Shown: piece by piece, positions 1-11,289 of the stretch
Numbering within the stretch: position 1 is the stretch's first letter
Layout: every line of letters begins with the position of its first letter
From: Glycine soja
Taxonomy: Eukaryota > Streptophyta > Magnoliopsida > Fabales > Fabaceae
NCBI RefSeq assembly: GCF_004193775.1
Contig: NC_041002.1
Location: 13,629,472 to 13,693,471, forward strand
Reading direction: 5' to 3'
DNA length: 64,000 nt
Notes under the pieces: model-generated
Databases searched by the model: none
Seen by the model: only the letters and a program-made list of their open reading frames with translations
Told to the model about the DNA's origin: nothing
Made by a program: the position numbers and the translations under genes

Positions 1-1061
1 TGGCTCTGCAGGCTGAGGCTCAACTGGTAAAGACAATCATGGGTCTGTACTTGCGCCCGGTGGTTGGCCGCCTGCTGACGAACCAAATGCCGTAAATACT
101 GCTCCGTATCAAATGATCCAGCTGGGCCAGCCTGATGAGGTGGCGGCGCGTTTGCATCCTGCGGAGCATCCCCCTGGGCCTGTCTCTGTGTGCAATGCTT
201 CTCAACAAAAGCTCGGGTGATGGGCGGCCGAATCACCTTGCTAGGTACGACGGGGACCACGAACGACTGGCAGAGTCCTGTGATCAAAGCGGGAAATCCC
301 AGGGCCCTGTTGGACTTATCCGGGTCCAGAGGGTGCCTGGTAGGCGCCATACCTGCAAATAGATAGATGACATCAACGATTAACTGAGCCACGTGAATGC
401 TCATCCGTGTCAGGATGGCGTACACCAGCTGACACTTTGGCAGGGGGAGGTCGGAATTATGATCGCTGGGCTGGATGTTGCTGAGCAGCAAAGTCATCCA
501 GATCTAGGTCAGGGTGGTCATGTTGGTGCGCATGATCCGCACCCGTCTTCCAGCAACAGTCCGGGCAAAATCCTGCCCCGGTATACACAGCAATTGGGCG
601 ATGGCCTCCTCATCAAACCCATTGGCCCGGTTCCTCCTCTGGCCATACTCGCACTCCTGGCCCTCCTCCAGCACTAAAGGATATCCCAGGAACTGGCTAA
701 GAGCATCCGCATCGAATGGGATCCACTGACCCCTCACCCAGGATCGCATATCTCGTACACCCTCCTCTGTAGGCCAAGCATTGGCATAAAACTCGAGGAC
801 TATGTCTGGGTCGAACTTGGCTATGGGGGTAACCAGCGATGCCCACCACCGGTGAACTATCTCCTCCTGGAAGTCGATATACTCGTCGTCCCTGAGCTGG
901 ACGCGTCGCTCCCGGAGAAATGACCATCCCTTGATGGCCTCGAAGCGCTGTTGGTGCTCAGCGCTCCTAAAACGATGACTATCATATTCGGGAGCGGAAC
1001 TGGTTCCTTCAGCTGCTTTATCCTTCCTGGATCTTTTTGAAGCAAGCTTCCTTGGGGCCAT
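1..1061 (-). pseudogene. Ogre-A ORF3: extra ORF downstream of pol (putative plant transposon protein domain), one stop, cut by window edge
   Basis: The start is the ATG on the minus strand at 1061, giving a protein that begins MAPRKLASKRSRK, a basic N-terminus. The frame is open to base 1 apart from one TAG at 504-506, where Ogre-B has a lysine codon. It is colinear with Ogre-B ORF3 at 24441-25691 and very similar to it by eye. I recall this sequence type as the putative plant transposon protein domain found in many legume and other plant repeats; its biochemical role is unknown to me. It has no signal peptide or membrane segment, so there is no support for an envelope role. CAG at 1065-1067 (minus) directly before the start looks like a splice acceptor. 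Confidence 0.75.
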
Positions 1062-2988
1062 TTCCTGCGAGAACAAACATTTGGAAGTTAGTCTTACAAG
1101 ATAATGCTTATCTTAACACAAAAATGACATGTTAATCCCTCTGATTTTAGAATGAACTCATGTAATCTATTTATGCACACGCGCATGTGTAGAATATCCT
1201 ACTATTTATACCAACATACAAGGACATCCGACACATTCTAATTGTCACACATACATATGCATTTTGAAAAGAACATACACTTTTACGCTCAAGGAATTGC
1301 GTCAAAATTTACACTTAATTACATCCTAAACATTTGCTATTACAAACTACCTACACATATTTGAAATATATATCATACAAACTTTTATTGTTTCACTCAC
1401 ACTTATGCATATTGGCAAGCCATTTACATTATGCACACACTTGCATTCAAAAGGGAATTCCGTGCTATCATACATTCATTTAGGAAGCGACCTCACTATT
1501 CATTCACCCTTTGCAAAGAATTTCATGCCCCTTATATTTACCTATATATACACACTATTGCAAGGTGTTTTCCACGCTACCTCTATGCAAAGTATCAAAC
1601 ATGGGGCAACCCAAATTCGAGCAAAAACTCTCACAAGCAAGTCCTAATTTTCATGCTTTTCTAATTCTAAAACCAAAATTTGGGTTCTTAGCCATGAGTA
1701 TGTTTCCTTGCATTGAAGCTAAAAGTTTGGGTTCCTAAGCTTGGAATTGCATTTGGGCACCTATTTTGAATCTCCTATGCTGTCCCTACATATATAAAAC
1801 AGTCCTACCATCCTAATTTTACAAAATCAGATTCATACGTCATTGGGGCATTTCACCGAGCACTTGGTGGGCGCATGTTTAGACATAAATTGCAAGAGAA
1901 TGGGGGCAATGTGGCATGCCCCATTGCTTCAGAATGCATCATAGGCCTAAGGCCTTCTCACACAAATCTTTAACTCAACAAATCAAGCATAAAAAGTAAC
2001 CCAAAACTGCCCCACAAGCATGAGCATGTTCTCACAATTTAGAGCACCAAAATGAACAAAATGCACCAACGGAAAGCAAAAAACTCAAGGATTGAATACT
2101 TACTTGTTGGAGTGAGTAGAAACAACAAAAACGAAAGCAAAACGCAACCAAAAGCGGCTTAGGGGAGCAAAAACCGCAAGCCTTCGAGAGTTCTCTTTTT
2201 TGAATGAGGGGGGGGGGGGAAGTTTTTGGGTACAAAAACGTTTCCCTCCCTCGTTTTTATATTTTGGGTGCAGGGGTTGCTCGCCCAGGCGAGCTAACCT
2301 GCCATTTTTTTTTTGGGATACATTAACCACGCCTCCCCCCCCTCTCATGGGTTAGCATTTTGCCTACTTGAACCTACTTAAGTTAGAATTAGGCGTCAAT
2401 TACTTATTTAAAACAAATAATAGTAATAAAATACTGTGAATTCAAAGGATACTGGGCTGCCTTGCAGCGACGTTCTTCGCTGGCCAAGCGCCGGGAAGGG
2501 ACGACGATTGGTCGGTCGTGACCCTATCCTCCATTTGCATCCGTGCCTAAGTACCTGCAAGTAGGGAGCAAACAATGTGCGGCCAATCGTGACCGGGTCA
2601 TTATCTTACCTTGGTTGATTTCTGCCGTCAACTCGTCTCGACTTCTGACCATGGCCTAAGATGATCCTGCCCTTGTTACCACAAGATATGCATGTGTATG
2701 TGCATGTATGAATGTTCCCAATGCGACGATTTTATTAGTGAAAGCTGGTTAGGTCCAATTTTAATTTTAAGCGTTTGGGGCACCCCATGAACCAAAGTGA
2801 AGAGGGCTCAGGTGATTATAAACTAACACAAGGTTTAAAACCAAAGGGAGGACTGAAGCCTAACCCATCTCCTCTTCTTTTAAAGAAACGAGACAATTAC
2901 AGTGAAAGGGAATCCCTGGAGGAAACCAAGAAGAACAAAAAATCAGAAGTAAAAGAACATGCAACGGTCCTCTCGATTGCCCCGGACT
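1062..2988 (-). other. Ogre-A spacer between integrase and ORF3, noncoding
   Basis: About 1.9 kb without a credible reading frame. It is AT-rich near ORF3. It contains a GCTCGCC/GGCGAGC inverted repeat near 2280 that also occurs in the Ogre LTRs, a G-run near 2210, and a block around 2440-2700 matching Ogre-B around 22620-22870. It ends (minus strand) in a pyrimidine-containing CAG just before ORF3, consistent with an intron or leader for ORF3. Confidence 0.6.
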
Positions 2989-4056
2989 TCAAGCGTAGTA
3001 TCGCTTAATAATATCGGAGTTCACGGGCGAGGGTAGCTCCTCGCCATCCATGTTGGTGAGTATCAAAGCACCCCCAGAAAAAGCTCTTTTCACCACGAAA
3101 GGCCCTTCATAATTCGGGGCCCACTTGCCCCGATTGTCCTTAACAGCGTGGGACATCTTCTTCAACACAAGGTCCCCCTCGTTAAACTTGCGCGGATGTA
3201 CCTTCTTGTCAAACACATTTTTTATCCTTCGTTGATACAGACGCCCATGGCTTATGGCCGTCAAATGCTTACCTTCAATAAGGTTGAGTTGGTCGTAGCG
3301 TGATTGAGCCCATTCTGACTCTCCTAGGCCTGACTCTGCTATTATCCTTTGAGAAGGAACCTCTACCTCAAATGGGAGTACTGCTTCCATCCCATAAACC
3401 AAGGAATACGGCGTTGCCCCAGTAGAAGTTCGTACTGAAGTTCTATATCCATGTAGGGTGAAAGGAAACATCTCATGCCAATCCTTGTATGACACGGTCA
3501 TCTTCTGGACAATCTTCTTAATATTTTTATTTGCAGCCTCTACAGCCCCATTCATCTTTGGTCGATAAGGGGTGGAGTTATGATGCTGGATCTTGAAATC
3601 CTCTCACATTTCCTGCATCATCTTGTTGTTCAGATTGGTGCCATTGTCAGTGATGATCTTCCTAGGGAGTCCATATCGACAGATTAGCTCCCTCTTGATG
3701 AATCTGACTACCACACTCCTCGTGACATTGGTATAAGAAGCTGCTTCGACCCATTTGGTGAAGTAGTCTATCGCCACAAGGATGAAGCGGTGACCATTAG
3801 AAGCCTTGGGTTCGATGGCCCCAATAACGTCTATCCCCCACATTGAAAAAGGCCAGGGGGCGGACATAACATTCAGAGGATGTGGCGGAACATTGACATT
3901 GTCCACGTATGCCTGACATTTATGACACTTCTTTACATGGGCGCAGCAATCGCTCTCCATGGTGAGCCAGTAATAACCGACCCTAAGGATCTTCTTGGCC
4001 ATGGCATGCCTATTGGCATGTGTCCCAAATGAACCCTCGTGGATTTCCTCAATCAT
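2989..4056 (-). pseudogene. Ogre-A integrase
   Basis: Two same-frame pieces (4056-3604 and 3555-2989) are separated by a TGA at 3604-3606 where Ogre-B has a cysteine codon. The zinc-binding part (His residues in HEGSFGTHANRH, then CHKC) is followed by the catalytic core: Asp in WGIDVIGA, Asp in ITDNGTN, Glu in NGAVEAANKN. The C-terminal part ends with a GKWAPNYEGPF motif. The product would insert the cDNA into chromosomes. All catalytic residues are visible; the stop is the main break. It is continuous in frame with the RNase H region upstream across another stop at 4084-4086. Confidence 0.85.
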
Positions 4057-4083
4057 GAAGTTCGCCTCTTTGGCATCTATGCA

Positions 4084-5292
4084 TCATAGGAGGGTCATGT
4101 CGTAGTTCCGTTTGTACAGGATGGTACCACTTACAAAGAAACCAGTAGCCAATCTCCTCAACGTCCTTTTGTCATTGTCGGAAATCCCTGGTGGGTATTC
4201 TTTGTTCTCGACATACTGCTTGATGTCGAAATACCACGGTTTCCCATCCCGCTCTTCCTCTATTGCATAACAATATGTCGGCCTGCCCTGAGATCTGAAT
4301 TCGATGTACGCCAGATCCCCGTGTGGGGAAAGTTGAAACATGGATGCCAGGGTGGCTAATGCATCAACCATTTGATTCTCTTCCCGAGGTATATGGTGGA
4401 AAGAAATGTTGTCAAAGTACTTGGCTAACCTGATGATGTGAGTTTGATAGGGTATCAACTTCGGATCCCTAGTTTCCCATTCTCCTTTCAATTGGCGTAT
4501 CACCAAAGCTGAGTCTCCATACACTTTGAGTAGTTTTACATCAAAATCAATGGCCGCCTGAACCCCGAGGGTGCATGCTTCGTACTCGGCCATATTGTTG
4601 GTACAATCAAAACCTAGCCTAGCCGTGAAAGGAATACACTGATCATCCGGGGATACAAGGACTGCCCCTACTCCATGGCCCAAAGCATTAGATGCCCCAT
4701 CGAAGCAAACAATCCATTTGTCTATGTCCTCGTGCATCCACTTCTCTTCGAATAGGGCCATGATATCTTCATCTGGGAACTCAGGGTGCATCGGCCGATA
4801 ATCCTGGAGGGGTTGCTGGGCCAAATAATCTGCCAAGGCGCTTCCCTTTACCGCCTTTTGGGTGACGTAAACGATATCGAATTCAGATAATAATACTTGC
4901 CACCTAGCGATTCGTCCCGTGAGGGCCGGTTTCTCAAAGATGTATTTCACGGGATCCATTTTAGAAATAAGCCACGTGGTATGGCTGAGCATGTACTGCC
5001 TAAGCCGATGTGATGCCCATACCAAAGCACAACACGTCCTTTCCAACATTGAGTAATTCATCTCACATGCGGTAAACTTCTAGCTTAGATAGTAGATGGC
5101 TTGCTCCTTTTTCCCAGAATCATCGTGCTGACCCAACACGCACCCCATAGACTCGTCCAACACGGTCATGTACAGGAAAAGAGGTCTTCCTGTTACAGGT
5201 GGCATGAGCACTGGGGGGTTTGCGAGACTTTGTTTGATCTTCTCGAAGGCCTCTTGGCAGTCACTGTTCCACAGGACCGCTTGGTTCTTATG
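4084..5292 (-). pseudogene. Ogre-A RNase H and second (archaeal-type) RNase H
   Basis: The frame 5061-4084 is open; upstream to 5292 the same frame continues with a TAG near 5080 (AAG in Ogre-B). The first RNase H-like part contains MNYSMLERTCCALVWASHRL; a second domain follows with FDGASNALGHGVGAVLVSP and NNMAEYEA. Two RNase H domains in tandem are a hallmark of the Tat/Ogre branch (family knowledge). The enzyme would remove RNA from the RNA/DNA hybrid during reverse transcription. It ends at a TGA at 4084-4086 where Ogre-B reads arginine. Confidence 0.8.
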
Positions 5293-6366
5293 TTATAGCT
5301 TGAAAATGGGCTCACAGGTAGGGGTGAGTTGCGAGATAAATCTCGCGATATAATTCAACCTGCCCAAGAACCCCCGAACCTGCTTCTCCGTGCGTGGTTC
5401 TGGCATTTCAAGGATGGCCTTCACTTTCTCGGGATCTATCTCTATCCCTTTCTGACTTATGATAAATCCCAGCAACTTTCCCGACTTTACCCCAAAGGTA
5501 CACTTGGTTGGGTTTAGCTTCAGTTGGTATTTCCGCAACCTTCCGAATAGCTTACGTAGATTGACGAGGTGTTCGTCCTCAGTCCGAGATTTGGAAATCA
5601 TGTCATCTACGTAGACCTCTATTTCCTTATGCATCATGTCATGGAACAATGCCACCATGGCACGCTGATAGGTTGCCCCAGCATTTTTGAGCCTGAAGGC
5701 CATCACTTTATAGCAGAACGTCCCCCATAGGGTGACGAAAGTGGTCTTCTCTACATCTTCGGGTGCCATTTTTATTTGGTTATACCCCGAGAAACCATCC
5801 ATAAATGAGAAAAGGGCGAACTTAGCTGTATTATCTACCAATACATCAATGTGTGGCAGAGGAAAATTGTCTTTAGGACTGGCTCGGTTTAAGTCCCGAT
5901 AGTCTACACACATTCGAACCTTGCCGTCCTTTTTTGGGACCGGGACAATGTTGGCCACCCACTCCGGGTACCGCGCCACAGCTAAGAAACCCGCATCAAA
6001 TTGCTTTCTTACTTCTTCTTTCATCTTCAAAGACATATCAGGTCTCATCCTTCGTAGCTTTTGTTTAACTGGGGAGGACCCAAGATTCAACGGCAACTTA
6101 TGCTGCACAATGTCGGAGTCCAGACCGGGCATGTCTTGGTATGACCACGCAAAGACGTCTTGATATTCTTCAAGAAGGGTTATCAAGCCTTGGCGGATAG
6201 GTGTGGTCATACTGGTTCCCACTTTTACCTCTTTCCTTTCCTCTCCGGTCCCTAAGTTCACCAGTTCGGTTTCTTCTTGGTGAGGCTTCATTTCACGTTC
6301 TTCCTGAGCGATCAACCTCTCCAACTCTGGTGAAAGGACGTCCTCTTCCTCTTCTTCGTTCATCAT
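5293..6366 (-). pseudogene. Ogre-A reverse transcriptase
   Basis: An open frame of 357 codons beginning MMNEEEEEDVL. It contains the RT fingers and palm: PVPKKDGKVRMCVDYRDLNR, FSFMDGFSGYNQIK, the catalytic YVDD near 5603-5620, then the thumb with GFLGRLNYIARF. It stops at a TAA at 5293-5295 where Ogre-B reads leucine, and the homologous frame continues beyond, so this is a nonsense break and not a natural end. In the element it is the first domain of pol, downstream of the protease and an intron-like gap. Confidence 0.88.
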
Positions 6367-6588
6367 TTGGCTTACATCTCAGTCGAAATCGATCGTCAAA
6401 CCCTCGTTGTTAGGATCCTCAAAGAATCGACCCTCATATCTATACCAAACAAGACAAAATAAACAAAAACATGCAAAATGATATGAGAAAAGGTGGAACT
6501 GCAAGAACAGATGAAACAAGATCTCTTTGTTTATTTAATTAAGGTAGGTTTCACAAAACAAAAGAGAACGGAAGTCTATAGGCTCTAA
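6367..6588 (-). other. Ogre-A interval between protease/G-patch and RT, probable intron region
   Basis: This stretch corresponds in position to the 18197-18375 intron-like segment of Ogre-B. The minus strand is AT-rich next to the G-patch end and becomes coding-like towards RT, with acidic codons before a TGA near 6376. I could not define donor and acceptor as cleanly as in Ogre-B. Confidence 0.45.
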
Positions 6589-8412
6589 TTACATTGAATC
6601 AGTGGTATAGACCTCTGACTGGCTTATCACGCGCCAGTTTCCCACTTGGGAATCAGGATGGCATGGTTGCACGAAATTTGGTGGGTCTTGAGGGAACTCC
6701 TCTCCTACTGTGGCCACTTCTTCCTCGGACACCATTCCGGCACTGGTAAAACACTGGCTAATACGGCCGGGCCATACTCTATCCGCCCGAAATCTTGACG
6801 GCACATTCCTCCTCCCCGGCATCCCGGGTTCATACCCCAATCCATACTTAACCGAATTTCCCATAATATCGACTACGTCGGCATTCCCGAGGCCGTCCTT
6901 GCCTAGACCCATTCCGGGCTCAAATCCGTTCCTGAGCATAACTCGTGCCACCATTATTGCCGCGTTGGAGAGAGAAGGTAGCAATGGACTTGGTTCCACA
7001 GAGGCGCAACTCACCACCTCGAAGGATTGGAAAGCCGTTTCCAATGATTCTTCCGCCGCTTCTACGTATGGTGCGGAGGAGGGGCAGCTCACCAATATAT
7101 CCTCTTCACCCGATACTATCACTAAAAGTCCGCCCACTGCAAACTTCAATTTTTGGTGAAGTGTCGAAGGGACCACTCCTAGCGCATGAATCCAAGGTCT
7201 CCCCAAGAGACAGCTATAGGCGGGATTTATGTCCATCACTTGAAACACCACATTTCAAGTGTGGGGGCCTATTTGAATGGGAATGTCAATTTCCCCCATC
7301 ACTTCCCGCCGAGTACCATCAAAGGCTCGTACCACCATCGAGCTTGGTTTTAAACGTGACACACTAAAAGGAAGCTTTTCCAAAGTGGTCTTCGGCATCA
7401 CATTCAAACTTGATCCATTGTCGATAAGTACCTTTGCGACAACATGGTCCATACATCTCACCGACACATGAAGAGCCTTGTTGTGTCCTCTCCCCTCTAC
7501 GGGAATCTCTTCTTCCGCAAACGCAATATAATTGTTGGTGGTTATATGATTAACGATGCCTTCGAAACCCTCCACTGAGATATCATGTGCTACATGGGCA
7601 TCGTTAAGGACTTTTATCAACAGCGCACGATGAGGCTCGGAGTTTATGAGTAGTTCAAGCAATGAGATTCTTGCTGGAGTTTTATTCAGTTGCTCGACTA
7701 CCTTAAACTCGCTTTGTTGGATGAGGCAGAGGAACTCATGGGCCTCTTCCAAAGTCACGGTCTTTCCTTGAAGACCCTCTTTCTTTTCAGCCCTTTTTAC
7801 CACCGGAGAATCCACTTCTTTCGAGGGGGTGGCTACGTCTGTGGGCTCTTGGACCATGGGCGCTTTCCCCTTAGAGGGCAACTCCGCTGAGTGAGGGGAA
7901 GCGAACACCCGACCACTAAGGCCGGTGATGTTGGTCACCTTGGCTGACAGGGAGTCAACTTCGGTTGCAACTCTTTCGCTGAACGCGGGAGGGGTATACT
8001 TCCACGGAACGACCTTATTGCTTTGATATGCAAAAGGCGTTGGCTTGGGCGCTATCCGAGGGTATATGGGTGTGGAGCCGATCTCTTTCCTAGTAAAACA
8101 TATTACTAGGGCCTTGGGGGTTAGGGGAACCTTCCTTTCTTCCGACTGCATGCAAATATGTGGTTCTTCCTTCCCTCCTTTGGACACTTCAAGCTGCCCC
8201 TAGTCCATGAGCCACTGAAGCAATTCTTTTACCGCGGGACAGGTTTCCATGTTGTGTGACTCCCCGAGGTGAAACAAACACTCGTCCCTTTCGCCTCCGC
8301 CACGGGAGACCATACACGCCGCTTGCAGCGATTGGTAGATGAAGCGTCTGGAAGTAGCTACCTCTCCTAAACTCTTTGCCCGCGATGGCCCATCCTCTTC
8401 GATGGCGTTCAC
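6589..8412 (-). pseudogene. Ogre-A gag C-terminus, protease and G-patch domain
   Basis: One frame, 8412 to 6589, broken by TAG at 8200-8202 and TGA at 7255-7257. It encodes a cysteine/histidine motif (CLFHLGESHNMETC), a linker, and an aspartic protease-like domain with LIDNGSSLNVMP, where Asn replaces the usual Ser/Thr after the catalytic Asp. Near 6830-6945 is a glycine-rich G-patch-like module ([13 protein letters not shown] then YGLGYEPG). The protease would mature the polyprotein; a G-patch after the protease suggests RNA or RT binding (inference from betaretroviruses). Ogre-B has the same layout. Confidence 0.8.
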
Positions 8413-8643
8413 GCTAGCCCCTCCATGACTAGCTAGCGGATTAGTTTTAACATTTGGGCCTTCCTCTTGAAACGATAGCTAGCCGGCACTAATCAGGTGC
8501 TGCACCTTATACTTGAATGGGATGCAGGAGTCAATGTTGTGTCCGGGAGCTCCACTATGGTACGCACACTTGGCACCCGGGTCGTACCACTTGGGGTAGG
8601 GTGGCTGGAAGACCCTTCCGGGTATGGCCACCACCAAATGATT

Positions 8644-8677
8644 CTCCAATAATGAAGGCCATAACTCGGAGTATGCC
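8644..8677. repeat. 34-bp direct repeat, copy 1, in Ogre-A gag
   Basis: This copy is in its expected gag position. The second copy is at 8796-8829, with two mismatches, at the ORF1/gag fusion point. The arrangement suggests template switching or a complex deletion. Confidence 0.85.
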
Positions 8678-8795
8678 ATGGGAATAGGAGAGAAGTTATC
8701 TTTCGGGGGCGGGTGCTGTGCATATTTATAGCTCGCGCTGGGGGCTGGATTATTGACTGGCCGGGGAGCGGTTGGAGCTGTGCGTTGGGCCGGCG

Positions 8796-8829
8796 CTCCA
8801 ACAATGAAGGCCATAACTCGAAGTATGCC
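8796..8829. repeat. 34-bp direct repeat, copy 2, at ORF1/gag deletion junction
   Basis: A duplicate of 8644-8677 read in another frame. It sits exactly where ORF1 similarity to Ogre-B ends. Confidence 0.85.
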
Positions 8830-9129
8830 CCTAAGCTCCTTGTCTTTCCTCAATGGACTTCTCCACGCCTTGTGGACTCTTTGTATAACCTTGAGACTTT
8901 GCGCGCCTAGATCCCTCACAAGGAGAGGCGAGAGACTCTCCTCTGTTGGCGCTCCCCTCATGGGGTACCCTAACTGCCTTATGGCAAGTGTGGGATTATA
9001 GTTAATGCAACCCCTTGTCCCTAACAACGGAACATTCGGGTATTCCCCACATGAGAAAAGGACTCCCTCCTTGCCTTCCTTCCATCGGGGAAACCAATTG
9101 ATTGCGCTGCCCCCTATCCCAGCCAAATG

Positions 9130-9134
9130 TTGGT
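9130..9134. repeat. Target-site duplication TTGGT (left) of Diaspora-like element
   Basis: TTGGT directly precedes the LTR start at 9135 and is repeated at 40184-40188 after the other LTR. Removing the insertion rejoins Ogre-A ORF1 in frame. Confidence 0.95.
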
Positions 9135-10057
9135 TGATCGAGGCCGTACCCGAATCAAATAAACATGAAAATGCAGTAACTAGGAAGTGATCCTAGGTCG
9201 TTTCCCAACGAGCAGTGACAAGCCAAATGTTCATAATATGCTTGCAGTAACAGTAACGATGGGGGGGGGGTTTGGTTGTTTGGTAATTAAAGAGCAAAAC
9301 AAATAAAATGGAATACGAAACTACTAATATTAAAAACGGGTTGTTTCCTCTGATTCAGAAGCCACTCTCTTATCCTGGGTTATGGAGAATTCGTCCCTAA
9401 CAGTCAACCACTTAATCCAACCCTATTTCAATTTACTAAGCGAAAATCAACTTAGGGTTTTCAATACGTGATTAGGCACCACATATACCAGTTAGCCCTT
9501 CGTCCATTAAGCATGAACGCAAGTTAGGCTCAGAGGCAATTAATCGAACACGAAGCGTGCACTGATTAATATTCACGAAATTGGGATAACTGGTGAAGGG
9601 AAAACTGCCAGGAAACCACATTACAAGCGAAACCTCAAAGAGAGTTGGGCTTCGTCCTCAAAAGGAAACAACACCAGAAAATCTAGCCTTCCATGGATTC
9701 AAACAGAAAACGCAATTGAAACATGAAGCAGAAACGTAAATGAACGGAAACGTAAAATGGAACAGAAACGTAAATGAGAGTAAAAGAAGAAGCAAGAACG
9801 AAATTGTAATTAGAAGCAGAAAACGTAAAATTGCATTACGAACTTAGAAGCAGCAAAACAGAAAAACGAAAAACCCTCAAACAAAACTCTAAATAATGGA
9901 TAGCATAACAGAATAGAATGCCCTGCACGAATCCCAAGGCAGCTATTTAAAAAGAGTCACTCAAAGTCACTGGGCCCTATTACAATACTCTGGCCCAAAA
10001 CGAAATAAACACTGAACAACATAAAATTGCGAAATTTCCTAATTAGAAATTAACTAA
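9135..10057 (-). repeat. Diaspora-like 3' LTR, first part (U5 side)
   Basis: Begins TGATCGAGGCCGTACCC and matches 39049 onward. It is interrupted after 10057 by Ogre-B and continues at 30779. It includes a run of ten G near 9260 (eight in the other LTR) and a TATA-like TATTTAAA near 9944-9951 (minus-strand promoter candidate, weak). Confidence 0.95.
10053..10057. repeat. Target-site duplication ACTAA (left) of Ogre-B
   Basis: ACTAA precedes the Ogre-B 5' LTR and is repeated at 30774-30778 after its 3' LTR. Confidence 0.95.
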
Positions 10058-10473
10058 TGTCATACCCTAATTTCGTCCGGGGACCTTTGCTTGATGACAT
10101 GCGACCTTTCTTTGGTCCTTGTGAGGTGCTTGACATCCATCATTAGGCAATTTGTGAAATTCCAGGACATGCCGAAAAACCAAAAAAATATTGATGCATA
10201 ATCCGTAAGTTTCCGTGACACACCGGAAATCAAATGGAAGCATCGTTGCATAATTAAGTGAGGTTCCGTAACATTCCGTAAGTCAAAAGGGGGATGATTA
10301 TGTAATCCGCAAGGTTCCGTAACATTACGGAAAGAAAACAAGTATCGTTACGAAATTCGTAAGTTTCCGTAACTTTACGAAAAAAGAATCACCAAAAAAA
10401 AAGCAGAGGGGGGTGTACTTAGTAAAAATGGGGGTGCAAATAGCACCCAGGCCCACTTGGGCCCTCCAGAATA

Positions 10474-10504
10474 TTCCTCCAGAAGGCTGTTGCTTCTGGA
10501 GGAA
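10474..10504. promoter_or_regulatory. Inverted repeat in Ogre LTR U3, upstream of TATA
   Basis: 12-base arms (TTCCTCCAGAAG and its complement) around a 7-base loop. The same structure is at 29541-29571, and a close variant lies in the Ogre-A LTR near 42846-42880. Confidence 0.75.
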
Positions 10505-10512
10505 GCAACCTG

Positions 10513-10547
10513 GCTCGCCTGGGCGAGCTGAGCTCGCCTGGGCGAGC
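10513..10547. promoter_or_regulatory. Duplicated GCTCGCCTGGGCGAGC palindrome
   Basis: Two copies (10513-10528 and 10532-10547) in the 5' LTR but only one in the 3' LTR (29580-29595). Related palindromes occur in the pol-ORF3 spacers near 2280 and 23045 and, degenerated, in the Ogre-A LTR near 42825. Confidence 0.75.
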
Positions 10548-10560
10548 TGGGCGGCAACCA

Positions 10561-10590
10561 CCTCCCCTATTTTGCTATAAATAGGGGAGG
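10561..10590 (+). promoter_or_regulatory. Ogre-B 5' LTR core promoter: TATA box inside a perfect palindrome
   Basis: TATAAATA at 10576-10583 lies in a 30-base inverted repeat with 12-base arms (CCTCCCCTATTT and its exact complement) and a 6-base loop. It is identical at 29609-29638, and one arm base differs in Ogre-A (42781-42810). The position in the LTR fits a pol II promoter; transcription start is not determined. Confidence 0.8.
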
Positions 10591-11245
10591 AAGTGAAGAA
10601 GAAAGGGGTTCAGCCCGTTTGGCACTTCTCTCTCTTTCGAATTTGCTTGGAAAAATTATTTCCGTGAAGAAAATCTAAGCCGAGGCGCTTCCGAAACGTT
10701 TCCGTAACGTCTTCCGAAACTTTTCAATTCATTCTATGTACCCGTAGTGGTCCACATTGTGTTTCGTGCATTTTTGTTCTCGTTTTGTTTACTTTTTATA
10801 CCCCCTGTTGACGTGCTTAAGCCATTTTACTTAACTCATTTCTCGCTTAACTTAAAAATAAAATAAATTTCCACCGAACGTTTGAATTGTATTATCCGTT
10901 AACTTCGGTTAAAATAAATTCCGACCGTTCGGTCGTGCCGTAACCACGTTGGAAATCAAAAAGAGGTAAAAAATAATATAATAATCAAAAACATCTTTTA
11001 GCAAAATAAAGCGGAAAATCAATCGGACGTTTTCTCTTTGGGATTTCTCATTCTTAATCGAATTGATTAATAACTAAAGTGAAACTAAGGCTAAAATCAA
11101 CTCGCCTAGTCAAGCTCGTCCATAAAAAATAGGTTTTTGAAGTTTGTCATTTCAATTTCTCACTAAGTAAAATGGATCATTTTTAAGGTCCAACGCCTTA
11201 AAATGATCACCACTTAAGTAAAAAGAATCACTTGATAAAAAAGAA

Positions 11246-11289
11246 CTACGTAGGTCTGATTTTCTCATCCCAAATTGAGGAATACGTAG
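11246..11289. promoter_or_regulatory. Bulged TACGTA hairpin in Ogre-B 5' LTR
   Basis: Outer arms CTACGTA and TACGTAG enclose a second, shorter stem. It recurs at 30386-30429, 41985-42024 (Ogre-A LTR), 27528-27564 and 27780-27816 (Ogre-B 3' region) with different loops. Confidence 0.65.

Larger units (their letters stand above)
8479..9129 (-). pseudogene. Ogre-A ORF1 middle part fused to gag by internal deletion
   Basis: A single open frame begins with ORF1 sequence (AGIGGSAINWFPRWKEGKEG, matching Ogre-B 13282-13340) and ends with gag sequence (the PPYPKWYDPGAKCAYHSG region, an unusual Cys/His knuckle with spacing C-x2-H-x5-H-x4-C). The ORF1 C-terminus, the spacer and the gag N-terminus present in Ogre-B (about 13.6-15.9 kb) are missing. 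A 34-base segment occurs twice, at 8644-8677 and 8796-8829, read in different frames at the junction. The upstream half of ORF1 lies at 40189-40966, separated by the Diaspora-like insertion. Confidence 0.8.
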
